DNA of 64,000 nucleotides, from assembly GCA_022791455.1 (NCBI GenBank), contig JAAVZC010000014.1:397119-461118 (forward strand). The letters run 5' to 3'. The number at the start of each line of letters is the position of its first letter. The stretch's first letter is position 1. The position numbers and the translations under genes are program-made. The notes under the pieces were generated by a model that ran no database searches, had not been told where the DNA came from, and saw nothing but the letters and a program-made list of their open reading frames with translations. The DNA is from Eggerthellaceae bacterium (lineage in GTDB: Bacteria; Actinomycetota; Coriobacteriia; Coriobacteriales; Eggerthellaceae). Shown here piece by piece: positions 51,786-60,259 of the stretch.

Positions 51786-53342
51786 TTACGCCTCCTCAAT
51801 AACAGTCGGCTCGGGCATGGTGGTCTTCGCGTTTACCATCACCGAAATGGGGGTGGGGGTGACGCGGCCGTCCTCGGCGATGGCGCGCGCCTGCAGCACG
51901 TAGGCGGTGTCGCCGTTCTCGGCGCTGGGGGTGAAGGTGTACCGCCAGTGGATCCAGCGGTTGATGTCGGGGTTGGGGGTGTCGCAACGCACCCAGGTCT
52001 CGCCGCCGTCCATGGAGAACTCCAGCGCCACCACGTTCACGTCGAAGCCGTTGGACCAGCCTTCGAAGGTGTAGGGCTGACCCACCTGAATGATCTGGCC
52101 TTCGAGGGTGTTCATGAAGCCCAGGTTCGGCTTGCCGGAACCCTGCAGCGTGCCTTCGCCAGGGAAGGGAACGCCGGGGGCGCCCAGGCTCTGGTCGTCA
52201 GCGGAAATCTGCAGCTCGGAGAAGTTCTTGGACAGGTGGTCGGCGCAGAAGCCGCCAATCCACAGCATGCAGGGGTAGCCGTTGTTCCACGAGAGCGGCT
52301 CGCCGTTCAGCTGATAGGCCAGCAGGCACACGCGGCCGGGCAGCTCGTCGAAGTTCACGCCGCGATAACCCGCCTTCACGCCGTCGGGGGAGTACCAGGA
52401 GAAGCTGCGGGCAGCGTCGGTCAGCTGCACCTTCTCCAGAATCCAGTCCAGCGGAATGCCGGTCACGTTCACCTGGGCCACCGCTTCGCCGCCCAACGGA
52501 TTGATGGTGCACTGGGCCACGAGCGGCGTGGTCACCACAACGCCGGCAGCCTCGGCCTCGGCGATAAGATCCTTCAGAAGCCAGCTCTGCTCCTTCTCCA
52601 CTTCGCCGGAGACGGAGATCTCCCACGTGTCGAACATCTCCTGGTCAAGCGGCACGTCGTTGGCAGTGTTCTCGAAGCGCATCTCGTCGTATTCGTTGCT
52701 CATCCACTGGGCGTTGGGCATCTCGTCCTGGGACACGGTGTAGTCCTGGTCCCACGCGAACGAGCCGTTCAGCTCTTCGTCCGCCACCGAGGTGATGCCG
52801 TGGAATTCGCTGAACTTGGTCTGGTCCCACAGGGCCATGCCGTCTTCCACCTGGGTGTCGTGGCACTGGAAGCACTCCACCGCCGAGCTCACCGAGCCCA
52901 CGTTGTGGATGGAATGGATCATGGAGCCCAGATTGCCGGCGTAGCTGGCGCGGTTGTGGCAGTCCAGGCACTGGCTGATGGTGGGGTTCACGCCCAGCAG
53001 GCCCTGACTGGGGTTATGCTGCGGGTACATTTCCAGCATCAGCTCGTTCAGATTGCCGTGGCAGGCGTAGCAGCCGCGCATGTCGCCCTTCAACACGTCC
53101 ACGTTGAACAGATCGGGCGAATCCGGCGTGCGCTGAATAAGGCGGCCGTCGGCGGTCTGCACCACCACGGGACCATCCGGGTTGAATACCGGCGACGCCA
53201 GTTCCGTCACTTCATTATTAGGGGTGATGGGGCTGGCCTCGGTGTTGACTTGAGGAGCGCAGCCGGCTGCGAAGGCTGTGCCGGTCAGCACGGCCACAAC
53301 GCAGACGCCCGCAAACGTCTTCCTCGTTCGACGGAGTATCAT
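51786..53342 (-). CDS. Triheme cytochrome-molybdopterin oxidoreductase lipoprotein (module B)
   Basis: A 518-residue fusion paralogous to the module A enzyme. A lipoprotein signal ends FAAGC (Cys28). Hemes are at CYACH (91-95), CLDCH (125-129) and CFQCH (157-161). The molybdopterin domain has the Cys segment VAQCTINPLGGEA and VTGIPLDWILEKV, and the Ig-like end has VVALEFSMDGGETWVRCDTP. ATG 53342 is set by AAGGAG; the frame upstream of it is untranslated leader. It is first in a three-gene operon whose candidate promoter has a 19-bp spacer. Confidence 0.9.
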   Translation of the reverse strand: MILRRTRKTFAGVCVVAVLTGTAFAAGCAPQVNTEASPITPNNEVTELASPVFNPDGPVVVQTADGRLIQRTPDSPDLFNVDVLKGDMRGCYACHGNLNELMLEMYPQHNPSQGLLGVNPTISQCLDCHNRASYAGNLGSMIHSIHNVGSVSSAVECFQCHDTQVEDGMALWDQTKFSEFHGITSVADEELNGSFAWDQDYTVSQDEMPNAQWMSNEYDEMRFENTANDVPLDQEMFDTWEISVSGEVEKEQSWLLKDLIAEAEAAGVVVTTPLVAQCTINPLGGEAVAQVNVTGIPLDWILEKVQLTDAARSFSWYSPDGVKAGYRGVNFDELPGRVCLLAYQLNGEPLSWNNGYPCMLWIGGFCADHLSKNFSELQISADDQSLGAPGVPFPGEGTLQGSGKPNLGFMNTLEGQIIQVGQPYTFEGWSNGFDVNVVALEFSMDGGETWVRCDTPNPDINRWIHWRYTFTPSAENGDTAYVLQARAIAEDGRVTPTPISVMVNAKTTMPEPTVIEEA

Positions 53343-53409
53343 GCTCTCTCCTTCCCTCCTTCGAATATGGTTTGGCCCTTCTCGGGGGCCTTTTCCCTTG
53401 GTGAGCCCC

Positions 53410-53440
53410 ACGTTAAAGGCCTCCCTTGGGTTAAAAACAA
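53410..53440 (-). promoter_or_regulatory. Candidate MerR-type promoter of module B
   Basis: On the complement, TTGTTT (53435-53440) and TAACGT (53410-53415) are 19 bp apart, the same geometry as the module A promoter. The spacer contains CCCAAGGG. The divergent MerR-type gene starts about 100 bp away. Confidence 0.55.
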
Positions 53441-53537
53441 CCCCTCTGACCTTGAATTTTTCGATTCTTCTTCGCTAAAATTGGGGCAATTTGAGGGGCT
53501 TGAGAGCTTCAAAATGATTTTTTGGAGGGTGAAAATC

Positions 53538-54437
53538 ATGGCGAGAAGCGGTCAGAAGCGACACTTTTTAACCTTGGGTCAGATGGCGCGGGCCAACCAC
53601 ATGACGGAGAAGTCGCTGCGCTTCTATCAGCAGAAAGGGCTTCTTGAGCCGGAGCTGGTGGACGACGAAACCGGCTTCCGCTACTACGGCATTCTGCAAT
53701 CCACCAAGATTGACCTGATCAACCAGCTACAGCTGATTGGCATGAGCCTGGAAGAAATTCGCCAGCTGAGCGACGATGCCAGCATCGAGGCGCTGCGGGC
53801 GAAGGCGCTCGAGCAGCGGGAAGTGCTGGCTCAGAAGCGCAAGGAACTAGAACTGGCGGACCTGACCGCCGCCACCATGGTGGCGGAATGCGACGGCTAC
53901 CTGAACCATCCTATTCTGAACGAGGTGATTTTCGAGGCGTTGCCGCCGCGGTGGCGGCTGGAATTCGAGCTGCCGCCCATTGAAGAAATCTCGATGTACC
54001 TGGACCAAGCCACCGACAGCGACCGCTGGGAGTGGGTCATTCGTTACGTGAAGAACCGCATCATCGAGAACGGCTGGCCCATTTCGCTGCTACGCAACGT
54101 GGGCTACGTGGCGCCGGTGGAGGCGCTGGGGGACGAGAACTTGTGGTCGCACCGCGCCTTTATAAAGGTAGCGCCGGAATATGGCGAATGCTTCGAGCAC
54201 GCCAAGCCCTTCCCCAGCGGCACCCACCTGGTGCTGTACGTGGACCAGGGCTACGGCGAAAACGGCGATGCGCTCGACCGCGAACGCTTCCAGCAGATTC
54301 TGGCCTACGCCGCGGAGCGCGGGCTAGAGGTTTCAGACGACCCCTTCTGCGAAAGCCTGTGCCGCTTCCCCCGCCTGTTCCACCAGAACTACGAGGCGCT
54401 TTGCCGCTACTGCGTTCCCGTGCGCGCGAAAAATTAG
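53538..54437 (+). CDS. MerR-family regulator with large effector domain (paralogue 2)
   Basis: A 299-residue paralogue of 41351-42265, with MerR domain FLTLGQMARANHMTEKSLRF and YQQKGLLEPELVDDETGFRY, a coiled coil and the same C-terminal sensor domain (VIRYVKNRIIENGWPISLLR, HLVLYVDQGYGENGD). GGAGGGTG precedes ATG 53538. A very long frame that runs through this gene from 50583 is only the shadow of module B. It is divergent from module B and therefore its likely direct regulator. Confidence 0.9.
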   Translation: MARSGQKRHFLTLGQMARANHMTEKSLRFYQQKGLLEPELVDDETGFRYYGILQSTKIDLINQLQLIGMSLEEIRQLSDDASIEALRAKALEQREVLAQKRKELELADLTAATMVAECDGYLNHPILNEVIFEALPPRWRLEFELPPIEEISMYLDQATDSDRWEWVIRYVKNRIIENGWPISLLRNVGYVAPVEALGDENLWSHRAFIKVAPEYGECFEHAKPFPSGTHLVLYVDQGYGENGDALDRERFQQILAYAAERGLEVSDDPFCESLCRFPRLFHQNYEALCRYCVPVRAKN

Positions 54438-54448
54438 AGGCTGCGCGG

Positions 54449-55300
54449 CTACAGCAGCCGGTAGGAGAGCAGTTCGGGGCGGCCGGTCCAGGGGTCGGGG
54501 GCGATGAGGGAATCCAGGTTGAAGACTTCGCGCATCATCCCTGAGTTCATGATGGCCTCGGGCGTGCCGGCCGCGCGGATGGTGCCGTCTTTCATGGCCA
54601 CCATCCAGTGGGCGCAGCGAGCGGCCAGGTTCAGCTCATGAATGACCAGCACGATGGTCTTACCTTGTTCGCGGTTGAGCTGCTGCAGCAGTTCCAGAAT
54701 TTCCAGCTGGTGGGCCATGTCCAAGTAGGTAGTGGGCTCGTCCAGCAGAATGAGCGGCGTGTCCTGCGCGAGCGCCAGCGCTATCCAAGCACGTTGGCGC
54801 TGACCGCCGGAAAGAGCGCTGATGGCGCGCTTGGCGAATTCGCTCATGTGGGTGACTTCCAGGGCCCACGCCACCGTTTGCTTGTCCTGGTCGGTCAGGC
54901 GGCCGAAGCCCTTTTGGTGCGGGTAGCGGCCGTAGGAAACCAGCTCCTCCACCGTCAGGCCGCCGGGGGCTTGGGGCGCTTGGGGCAGGAAGGCCATTTG
55001 GCGCGCTACCTCGGTATCTTTCATGGGGGCCATGGGTTTGCCGAACAAGAACGCCTGCCCTTCGCGCATGGGCTGGGTGCGGGCGAGCGCCTTCAGCAGC
55101 GTGGACTTGCCGCAGCCGTTCGGGCCGATGATGGCGGTGATTTTGCCTTCGGGGAAGGCCACGTCCATGGGCGGGATGATCACCTTTTGGCCGTAGGCCA
55201 CCGACACGCCGGTGCCGCGCAGGGCGGCGTTCTCGAACTCGGCGCAGGCGGGGCCGCAGCTATCGCACAGAATTTTGTTCTCTTTCAATTTCTCGTTCAT
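54449..55300 (-). CDS. FecE/BtuD-type ABC transporter ATPase with N-terminal Cys motif
   Basis: A 283-residue ABC ATPase: Walker A GPNGCGKST, signature LSGGQRQRAW, Walker B LILLDEPTTYLD and the switch His in LVIHELN. It powers iron-siderophore, heme or B12 import with the two permeases upstream. The first 20 residues carry CDSCGPAC (Cys12, 15 and 19), a Cx2Cx3C motif not usual in this family and also present at the start of FeoB nearby. ATG 55300 has a GAGAAGG site; the much longer frame is the shadow of the permease gene. Confidence 0.92.
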   Translation of the reverse strand: MNEKLKENKILCDSCGPACAEFENAALRGTGVSVAYGQKVIIPPMDVAFPEGKITAIIGPNGCGKSTLLKALARTQPMREGQAFLFGKPMAPMKDTEVARQMAFLPQAPQAPGGLTVEELVSYGRYPHQKGFGRLTDQDKQTVAWALEVTHMSEFAKRAISALSGGQRQRAWIALALAQDTPLILLDEPTTYLDMAHQLEILELLQQLNREQGKTIVLVIHELNLAARCAHWMVAMKDGTIRAAGTPEAIMNSGMMREVFNLDSLIAPDPWTGRPELLSYRLL

Positions 55301-55311
55301 GGCGCCTTCTC

Positions 55312-56355
55312 TCACGATTTCGCCAGTAAATACAGGAAGTAGGGAGCGCCGATGACCGCCACCACAATGCCCACCGGAATTTCGGCCGGCAGCAACAGGG
55401 TGCGCGAGACGATGTCCGCCAGCAGCATAAGATCGAGCCCCACCAGTACCGTGGCCGGAATGAGGCGGCGGAAATCCGGGCCCACCAGGCGGCGCGCCAT
55501 GTGCGGGCACACCAGACCGACGAAGCTGAGGCCCCCGCCCACCGCGCAGCACACGCTGGAGGCTGCCACCGCCAATGCCAGCAGCAGCCGCGTCTGGCGC
55601 TTCACGTTCACGCCCACACCAGTGGCCAGCAGCGGCCCCAGCGCCATCACGTTCAGGGTGCGCGCCTTGTACAGCGCGGCGAACAGCAACACGGCCAGCA
55701 CTGCCACCAGCATGATCACGTTGGGCCAGGTGGCACCCCAAATGTTGCCGGCCAGCCAGTTCTGCACGAAGGCGTAGTCGGAATCGGGAAGGCGCAGCAT
55801 GACAATAGAGGTGACGCTGGCAAGCCCCGTGGACATAGCCACGCCCACCAGCAGAAGACGCCGCGGACTGGCCACGCCGCGCACCACCGAGAAGCGCCAG
55901 TCCAACGCCGCCACCGCCACCGAGCCGGCGAAGGCCAAGACCGGCAGCACGAAGGTGAGGGGGACGCCGCTCACGGGCACCAGCCAGATGAACAGCGCAA
56001 TGAGCAGGCCAGCGCCGGCGTTCAGGCCCAGGATGCCCGGTTCCGCCATCTCGTTGCGGGAGATGCCCTGCAAGATGCAGCCGGAAAGTGCCAGTCCCAC
56101 GCCCACCAGCAGCGCGCACAGCACGCGCGGCAACCGCAGTTGCGTAAGGGTGTAGATGAGGCCGCTGGGGGCGGTGCCGGTGAGCACATTCCACAAATCC
56201 TGCAGTGAATAGGGAGTGTAGCCGGCGTTGATGTCCAGCCAAAACGCTAACAGCCCCAGCACGACGAGTACCAGGAACATGGCAGCGGTTCGCGCGGCCC
56301 GGGGAACGCGCGGGGCGGCGACGGCGCGGTTGGCGCGGGCGATTCCCCTATTCAT
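55312..56355 (-). CDS. FecCD-type ABC permease 2
   Basis: A 347-residue permease with about ten helices. Family motifs are LPRVLCALLVGVGLALSGCI, GILGLNAGAG and FVGLVCPHMARRLVGPDFRR, the last forming the ATPase coupling helix. ATG 56355 overlaps the end of permease 1 by 8 bp. It probably forms a heterodimeric channel with permease 1. Confidence 0.93.
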   Translation of the reverse strand: MNRGIARANRAVAAPRVPRAARTAAMFLVLVVLGLLAFWLDINAGYTPYSLQDLWNVLTGTAPSGLIYTLTQLRLPRVLCALLVGVGLALSGCILQGISRNEMAEPGILGLNAGAGLLIALFIWLVPVSGVPLTFVLPVLAFAGSVAVAALDWRFSVVRGVASPRRLLLVGVAMSTGLASVTSIVMLRLPDSDYAFVQNWLAGNIWGATWPNVIMLVAVLAVLLFAALYKARTLNVMALGPLLATGVGVNVKRQTRLLLALAVAASSVCCAVGGGLSFVGLVCPHMARRLVGPDFRRLIPATVLVGLDLMLLADIVSRTLLLPAEIPVGIVVAVIGAPYFLYLLAKS

Positions 56356-57346
56356 CGTCGCCTCCCTCCTGCTTGCGGGCGCACCAGATGAAGAAGGGCA
56401 CGCCAATAAGCGCGAAGATGAGGCCGATGGGAGTCTCGCTGGGGGCATTGATGGTGCGGGAGAGCACGTCGGCCACCAGCATGAAGAACGCGCCGCCCAC
56501 CATGGAGGCGGGAATGACGGCGCGGTAATCGAAGCCCACGAAGCGGCGCACCACGTGCGGAACCATGAGGCCCACAAACGCGATGGGGCCCGCCAGCGCA
56601 ACGGCGGCACCCGCCAGCACCAACACTACCACTAGGCAGATTCGCCGCGTGCGCGCCACTTTCACGCCCAAGCCGGTGGCGGCATCGTCGCCCAGGCTGA
56701 GCAGCGTGACACGCCGCGACAGCACCATCGACGCCACCAGGGCTGCAATGATGAACGGCGCCGTCATGAGCAGCGTATTCTGGCGAATACCCGCCACGCC
56801 GCCGGCTGTCCAGAAGGTGAGGCTGTAGCCGATGTTGAAGAAGATGGCCACGCCTTGGGCCAGCGCCGTGAGGAACAGCCCCACCGCGCACCCCGCCAGC
56901 ACAACCAGCACCGGGTCAACATTGCGGCGGCGGAAGCTAACGGCACCGTAGACGAGCGCCATGGCCACCGTGGCACCGATGAAGGAATACACCACCACGC
57001 CAGCGAAGCTCATGCCGGGGGCCAGCGCCAGGCAGAGCGCCAGCGTGAATGCGGCGCCGGAGTTGATGCCCAAAAGGCCGGAGTCCGCCAACGGGTTGCG
57101 GGTGACGCCTTGCATGATGGCGCCAGCCACGGCGAACGCCGCCCCCACCAGGATACATCCCAGCGTGCGCGGCGCCCGCAGCTCGGCAATGGCCACCTGC
57201 TGCTGGTTCGACATATCGGGGTTCAGCAGCCCTTGCAGCACCACGTTCGGCGCAATGTCGGTGCTTCCAAACAGCAAAGAGGCCAGGGCGGCGGCCAGCA
57301 CAGCCACCGTCCCCAAAACCAAAAACCCTGTCAGCCTCTTCCCCAT
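56348..57346 (-). CDS. FecCD-type ABC permease 1
   Basis: A 332-residue permease with the same motifs: APRTLGCILVGAAFAVAGAI, LLGINSGAAF and FVGLMVPHVVRRFVGFDYRA. It starts 12 bp after the binding-protein gene and overlaps permease 2. Iron is inferred as the cargo's metal from the feoAB neighbourhood and the operator upstream. Confidence 0.93.
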   Translation of the reverse strand: MGKRLTGFLVLGTVAVLAAALASLLFGSTDIAPNVVLQGLLNPDMSNQQQVAIAELRAPRTLGCILVGAAFAVAGAIMQGVTRNPLADSGLLGINSGAAFTLALCLALAPGMSFAGVVVYSFIGATVAMALVYGAVSFRRRNVDPVLVVLAGCAVGLFLTALAQGVAIFFNIGYSLTFWTAGGVAGIRQNTLLMTAPFIIAALVASMVLSRRVTLLSLGDDAATGLGVKVARTRRICLVVVLVLAGAAVALAGPIAFVGLMVPHVVRRFVGFDYRAVIPASMVGGAFFMLVADVLSRTINAPSETPIGLIFALIGVPFFIWCARKQEGGDDE

Positions 57347-57358
57347 GCTCCCAGGAAA

Positions 57359-58339
57359 TTACTTATCCGCGTGGGCGCGGAAGAAGTCGATGAAGATTTG
57401 CAGCTGGTTCTTCAGCGTGATGGGGTCGCGGTGCATGAAGGCCACCTGCTCGTACTGCAGCACGCGGCCATCCTTCACGGCGGGCAGGTTGTTCCACAGG
57501 GTGGAGTCGTCCACAAACGCGCTGTCGGTGCCGTCCAGCACGCCGTGCAGAATGAAGTCGCCGGCGTACTGAGGCAGCGCCTCCAGCGAAATGACCTCGT
57601 AGGTTTCGTCGCCGTCCACCATGGCTGTCTGGATGGGCTCGGGCGCTTTCAGCCCCCACATGTCGTAGAGGATGGAGCCGCCGCGGGCGAAGTGGCTGCC
57701 CATGGTGTATATCTCCTGCGGCCACACTTCCAGGATGGACACGGTGCCGTCGCCCACAATTTCGCGCATCTCGTCGCGCACAGCGGCCACGTTGTCGTTG
57801 AACTCGTTCACCCACGCCTGGGCTTCGTCCTTCTTGTTCACCAGGTCGGCAATGTAGAGGAACAGCTCCTCGTCGGTGCGGGTGCCGTCCTGGATGAACA
57901 CCGTGGGGGCGATGGCGGAGTACTTGTCCACGTCCGCCTCGGTGATGGTGATGATGAGGTCCGGGTGCGCCGCCGCAATCATTTCCAGCGAGGTCTCGGC
58001 GCTCGTGACGTTCATGGGCTCGATGCCGTCGCACATGCCCGCCAGGAACGGGTTGTTCAGCGCGTAGGGCGAAGCGATGACCGGCTTCACGTTCACCGCC
58101 AGCAGCTCGCCCAGGTAATAGTCGGAAACGATAGTGGCGGGGTTCGCGGGGATTTCCACGTCGCCCTTGTCGGTTGCCACCGTGCGCGTGGTGCTTTCCG
58201 CAGACGCATCGGCTCCACTGCCTGCGCTGGAGCCGGAGTCGGCAGCCGTGTCGGCGTTGGACGAGCAGCCGGTGATGGGGATGGACAGAGCGGCAACCGC
58301 CAACAGCGATACGGCACCGCGACGCGTCATGTTTCTCAT
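57359..58339 (-). CDS. FecB/BtuF-type substrate-binding lipoprotein
   Basis: A 326-residue binding protein. The signal ends ITGC (lipobox). Two lobes flank a long helix: EIPANPATIVSDYYLGELLA and HPDLIITITEADVDKYSAIA are typical of siderophore/B12-binding proteins of this class. The ligand is not identifiable. AAAGG precedes ATG 58339. It is first of a four-gene importer operon with a promoter and operator 38-66 bp upstream. Confidence 0.92.
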   Translation of the reverse strand: MRNMTRRGAVSLLAVAALSIPITGCSSNADTAADSGSSAGSGADASAESTTRTVATDKGDVEIPANPATIVSDYYLGELLAVNVKPVIASPYALNNPFLAGMCDGIEPMNVTSAETSLEMIAAAHPDLIITITEADVDKYSAIAPTVFIQDGTRTDEELFLYIADLVNKKDEAQAWVNEFNDNVAAVRDEMREIVGDGTVSILEVWPQEIYTMGSHFARGGSILYDMWGLKAPEPIQTAMVDGDETYEVISLEALPQYAGDFILHGVLDGTDSAFVDDSTLWNNLPAVKDGRVLQYEQVAFMHRDPITLKNQLQIFIDFFRAHADK

Positions 58340-58376
58340 GGTCGCAACCTTTCTTCGTACGGGTCTGTTCGCGGGT

Positions 58377-58405
58377 AAAGTAACCTAAGGTTTACTTTCT
58401 GTAAA
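58377..58405 (-). promoter_or_regulatory. Promoter and overlapping operator of the iron importer operon
   Basis: On the complement, TTTACA (58400-58405) and TACTTT (58377-58382) are 17 bp apart. The spacer contains AAAGTAAACCTTAGGTTACTT, a near-palindrome resembling DtxR/IdeR iron boxes (TTAGG core). Repression by an iron sensor is therefore likely. Confidence 0.6.
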
Positions 58406-58564
58406 GACCCCTTTTGTTTCCCAAGGCTAACCGGCTTTGCGCGCCGCGTTGGCGGCGGAAAACCGGGCGCTTTCGAGTATCGCGCTCGCCTCGCGCCGGG
58501 CCGGCGGGGCTGTCCCAGGGTTACTGCCCAGTACAGGAAACGTCAAAGGAGCGAAAGAATGGCC

Positions 58565-58757
58565 GTGTCACAAAACCGCACCGAGCGGCACGCGCCCGGT
58601 TCCCTCCCCGCCATCCGGTGCGTTTTTCTGACATTTGAAATTGCCTGCTTGACCTGGTGAAACGCGCGTTTCCCCAGGTCAGAAGTTGGCACAAAATCGC
58701 GTCGAATGGCACGCGCCGGCCGCCGCATCTGCCATTCGGCGCACTTTTGTGACACGG
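58565..58757. repeat. Four REP-like units in alternating orientation
   Basis: A 27- to 30-bp unit, roughly GTGTCACAAAA-CGC-CCGA-TGGC, occurs at 58565 (+), 58609-58636 (-), 58686-58719 (+) and 58731-58757 (-). A perfect hairpin GACCTGG...CCAGGTC (58651-58680) lies between the second and third. The whole of 58406-58786 holds no gene. The layout resembles bacterial interspersed mosaic elements. Confidence 0.75.
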
Positions 58758-58786
58758 CCTTCCGACTCCCAGACCCCTGCCGGCTC

Positions 58787-59848
58787 CTAGGCCTCCGGCG
58801 ACGTTGGCGGGAAGAACTCGGAGCTCCCGGGAAACGCCTCCATGCGGGCGCGCCGACGCCATTCGGTGGGGGCAAGCCCGGTTTCGCGCTTGAAGGCCGC
58901 CGCAAATTTGCTGGGGTTCGAATACCCTACCACCACCGCAGCAGTAGCCACTGGGGCTCCATCCCGCATCAGTTTCCCCGCCTCCTCCATCCGCCGCTTG
59001 CGCAGGTATCCGGCAACCGTGACTCCATACAGCTCTTGGAAGAACCGGTTGAGGGTTGTGGCGCCCACCCCGTATTCGGCAGCTAAATCCCGCGCGTCAT
59101 GGGGCCACGCCAACGAGGCCTCCAGCCGCTCCTTCACACTGCGCGCCATAGCCAGCTGGTAGGGGGCAAGCAGCGTCCGCGGTTGCGCCTGCGTGACACC
59201 CCTGCGATTCAGTGCCATAAGCAGTCCCAGCAACTCGTACTTGCAGCGAATCTGCGCGTCGTCGACCGCCCTCTGCGACAGCCGCGACGCAGTCTCCAGC
59301 TGGGCGAGTACCTGGCCGATTCTCGCCAGCGGCCCGTTCAGCTCGGCGTCATTGCTGAACACCGCCGCGAACCCAGCGGCTTCGGCTAGCTCCGCCAAAC
59401 AACCGCCGCTCTCGCGGTACCAGCCAAACGCCGCCTCGTCGACAAGGGAGGAAGAGTGGACGAACAGCTCCACTCCACGATAGCGTCCCAGAGGGTAACG
59501 ATAGTCGTCCGGCGGCTCAGCCGTAGAGCTGATGCAGCAGTCGCCCTCCTTCACCACCGCATAGCCACGCCCGGGCAACGAAACCTCGCATCGCCCCTCC
59601 GCGCACAGGTTAACAGTGATCCAGCGACCTTCCAGGGGCGCCCCTTCCAAGCCTCCCATTGCGATGCTGGGGCATCGTTCGCACCGGAAATCCACAGTAG
59701 CCGCAAATACACCAGCCGCCAACGGGAGGCTCCACATGGTGCCCTCCCCCAGCGGAGCGCCAAGGGATAGCGTCATCTGACCGAAGGGGTCGTGCGCAAG
59801 CATCAGCCCCTCGGGCATCGCCGCCCCGATCGTTCTCGTCCCATCCAT
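58787..59848 (-). CDS. AraC-family transcriptional regulator
   Basis: A 353-residue regulator with an N-terminal ligand-binding region and a C-terminal double helix-turn-helix: DARDLAAEYGVGATTLNRFF and VATAAVVVGYSNPSKFAAAF. ATG 59848 follows GGAGG. The gene lies between the ABC iron importer and feoAB and diverges from the latter. The PchR/YbtA-type AraC regulators that sense siderophores are a reasonable comparison, but no ligand can be read. Confidence 0.88.
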   Translation of the reverse strand: MDGTRTIGAAMPEGLMLAHDPFGQMTLSLGAPLGEGTMWSLPLAAGVFAATVDFRCERCPSIAMGGLEGAPLEGRWITVNLCAEGRCEVSLPGRGYAVVKEGDCCISSTAEPPDDYRYPLGRYRGVELFVHSSSLVDEAAFGWYRESGGCLAELAEAAGFAAVFSNDAELNGPLARIGQVLAQLETASRLSQRAVDDAQIRCKYELLGLLMALNRRGVTQAQPRTLLAPYQLAMARSVKERLEASLAWPHDARDLAAEYGVGATTLNRFFQELYGVTVAGYLRKRRMEEAGKLMRDGAPVATAAVVVGYSNPSKFAAAFKRETGLAPTEWRRRARMEAFPGSSEFFPPTSPEA

Positions 59849-60037
59849 AGAGCCTCCTCTCTTTCGCCATCCTATCACGGTGCAAGAGGGTTTTTGTTCA
59901 ATACGGCTAACTAATGGTGATATGGAGCTGTGGAAGTCAAATGGAGTTGAAGGGCGCCGGCGCTCACCCCTATCCTTCTTCTCCGGCAGTCCACGTCTGC
60001 TTTTTTCTGGATTGCCCCATCGGAGAAAAGGAGTTAT

Positions 60038-60259
60038 ATGACGCTTTCAGACACCCAACCTGACCACGACTACATCGTTGTATCCGTAAAAGGCGACCGC
60101 CGATTCCTTTCGCGCATTGCCTCGGTGGGGCTCACCCCTGGCTGCAAAATCACCGTGCTGCAGAACCTTAAACGGCGCCCGGTGTTGGTTTACACCCGCA
60201 ACACGCAGCTGGCCCTCGACCGTGACGACTGCGCGGCCATCCAGGTGGAGGTGGCATGA
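60038..60259 (+). CDS. feoA: FeoA, ferrous iron transport accessory protein
   Basis: A 73-residue SH3-like protein: FLSRIASVGLTPGCKITVLQ is the family core. It supports Fe(II) uptake by FeoB. GGAGAAAAGGAG precedes ATG 60038. The stop codon overlaps the feoB start, so translation is coupled. Confidence 0.92.
   Translation: MTLSDTQPDHDYIVVSVKGDRRFLSRIASVGLTPGCKITVLQNLKRRPVLVYTRNTQLALDRDDCAAIQVEVA

Noticed and set aside
50583..54437. A 1,284-codon open frame on the plus strand
   Set aside because: Most of it is the low-complexity antisense shadow of module B; only its last 299 codons (from 53538) are a real MerR-type gene with its own ribosome site.
54449..56242. A 597-residue start for the ABC ATPase
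   Set aside because: The extra N-terminus is an antisense-like frame over the permease gene; ATG 55300 has a good ribosome site and gives normal family length.
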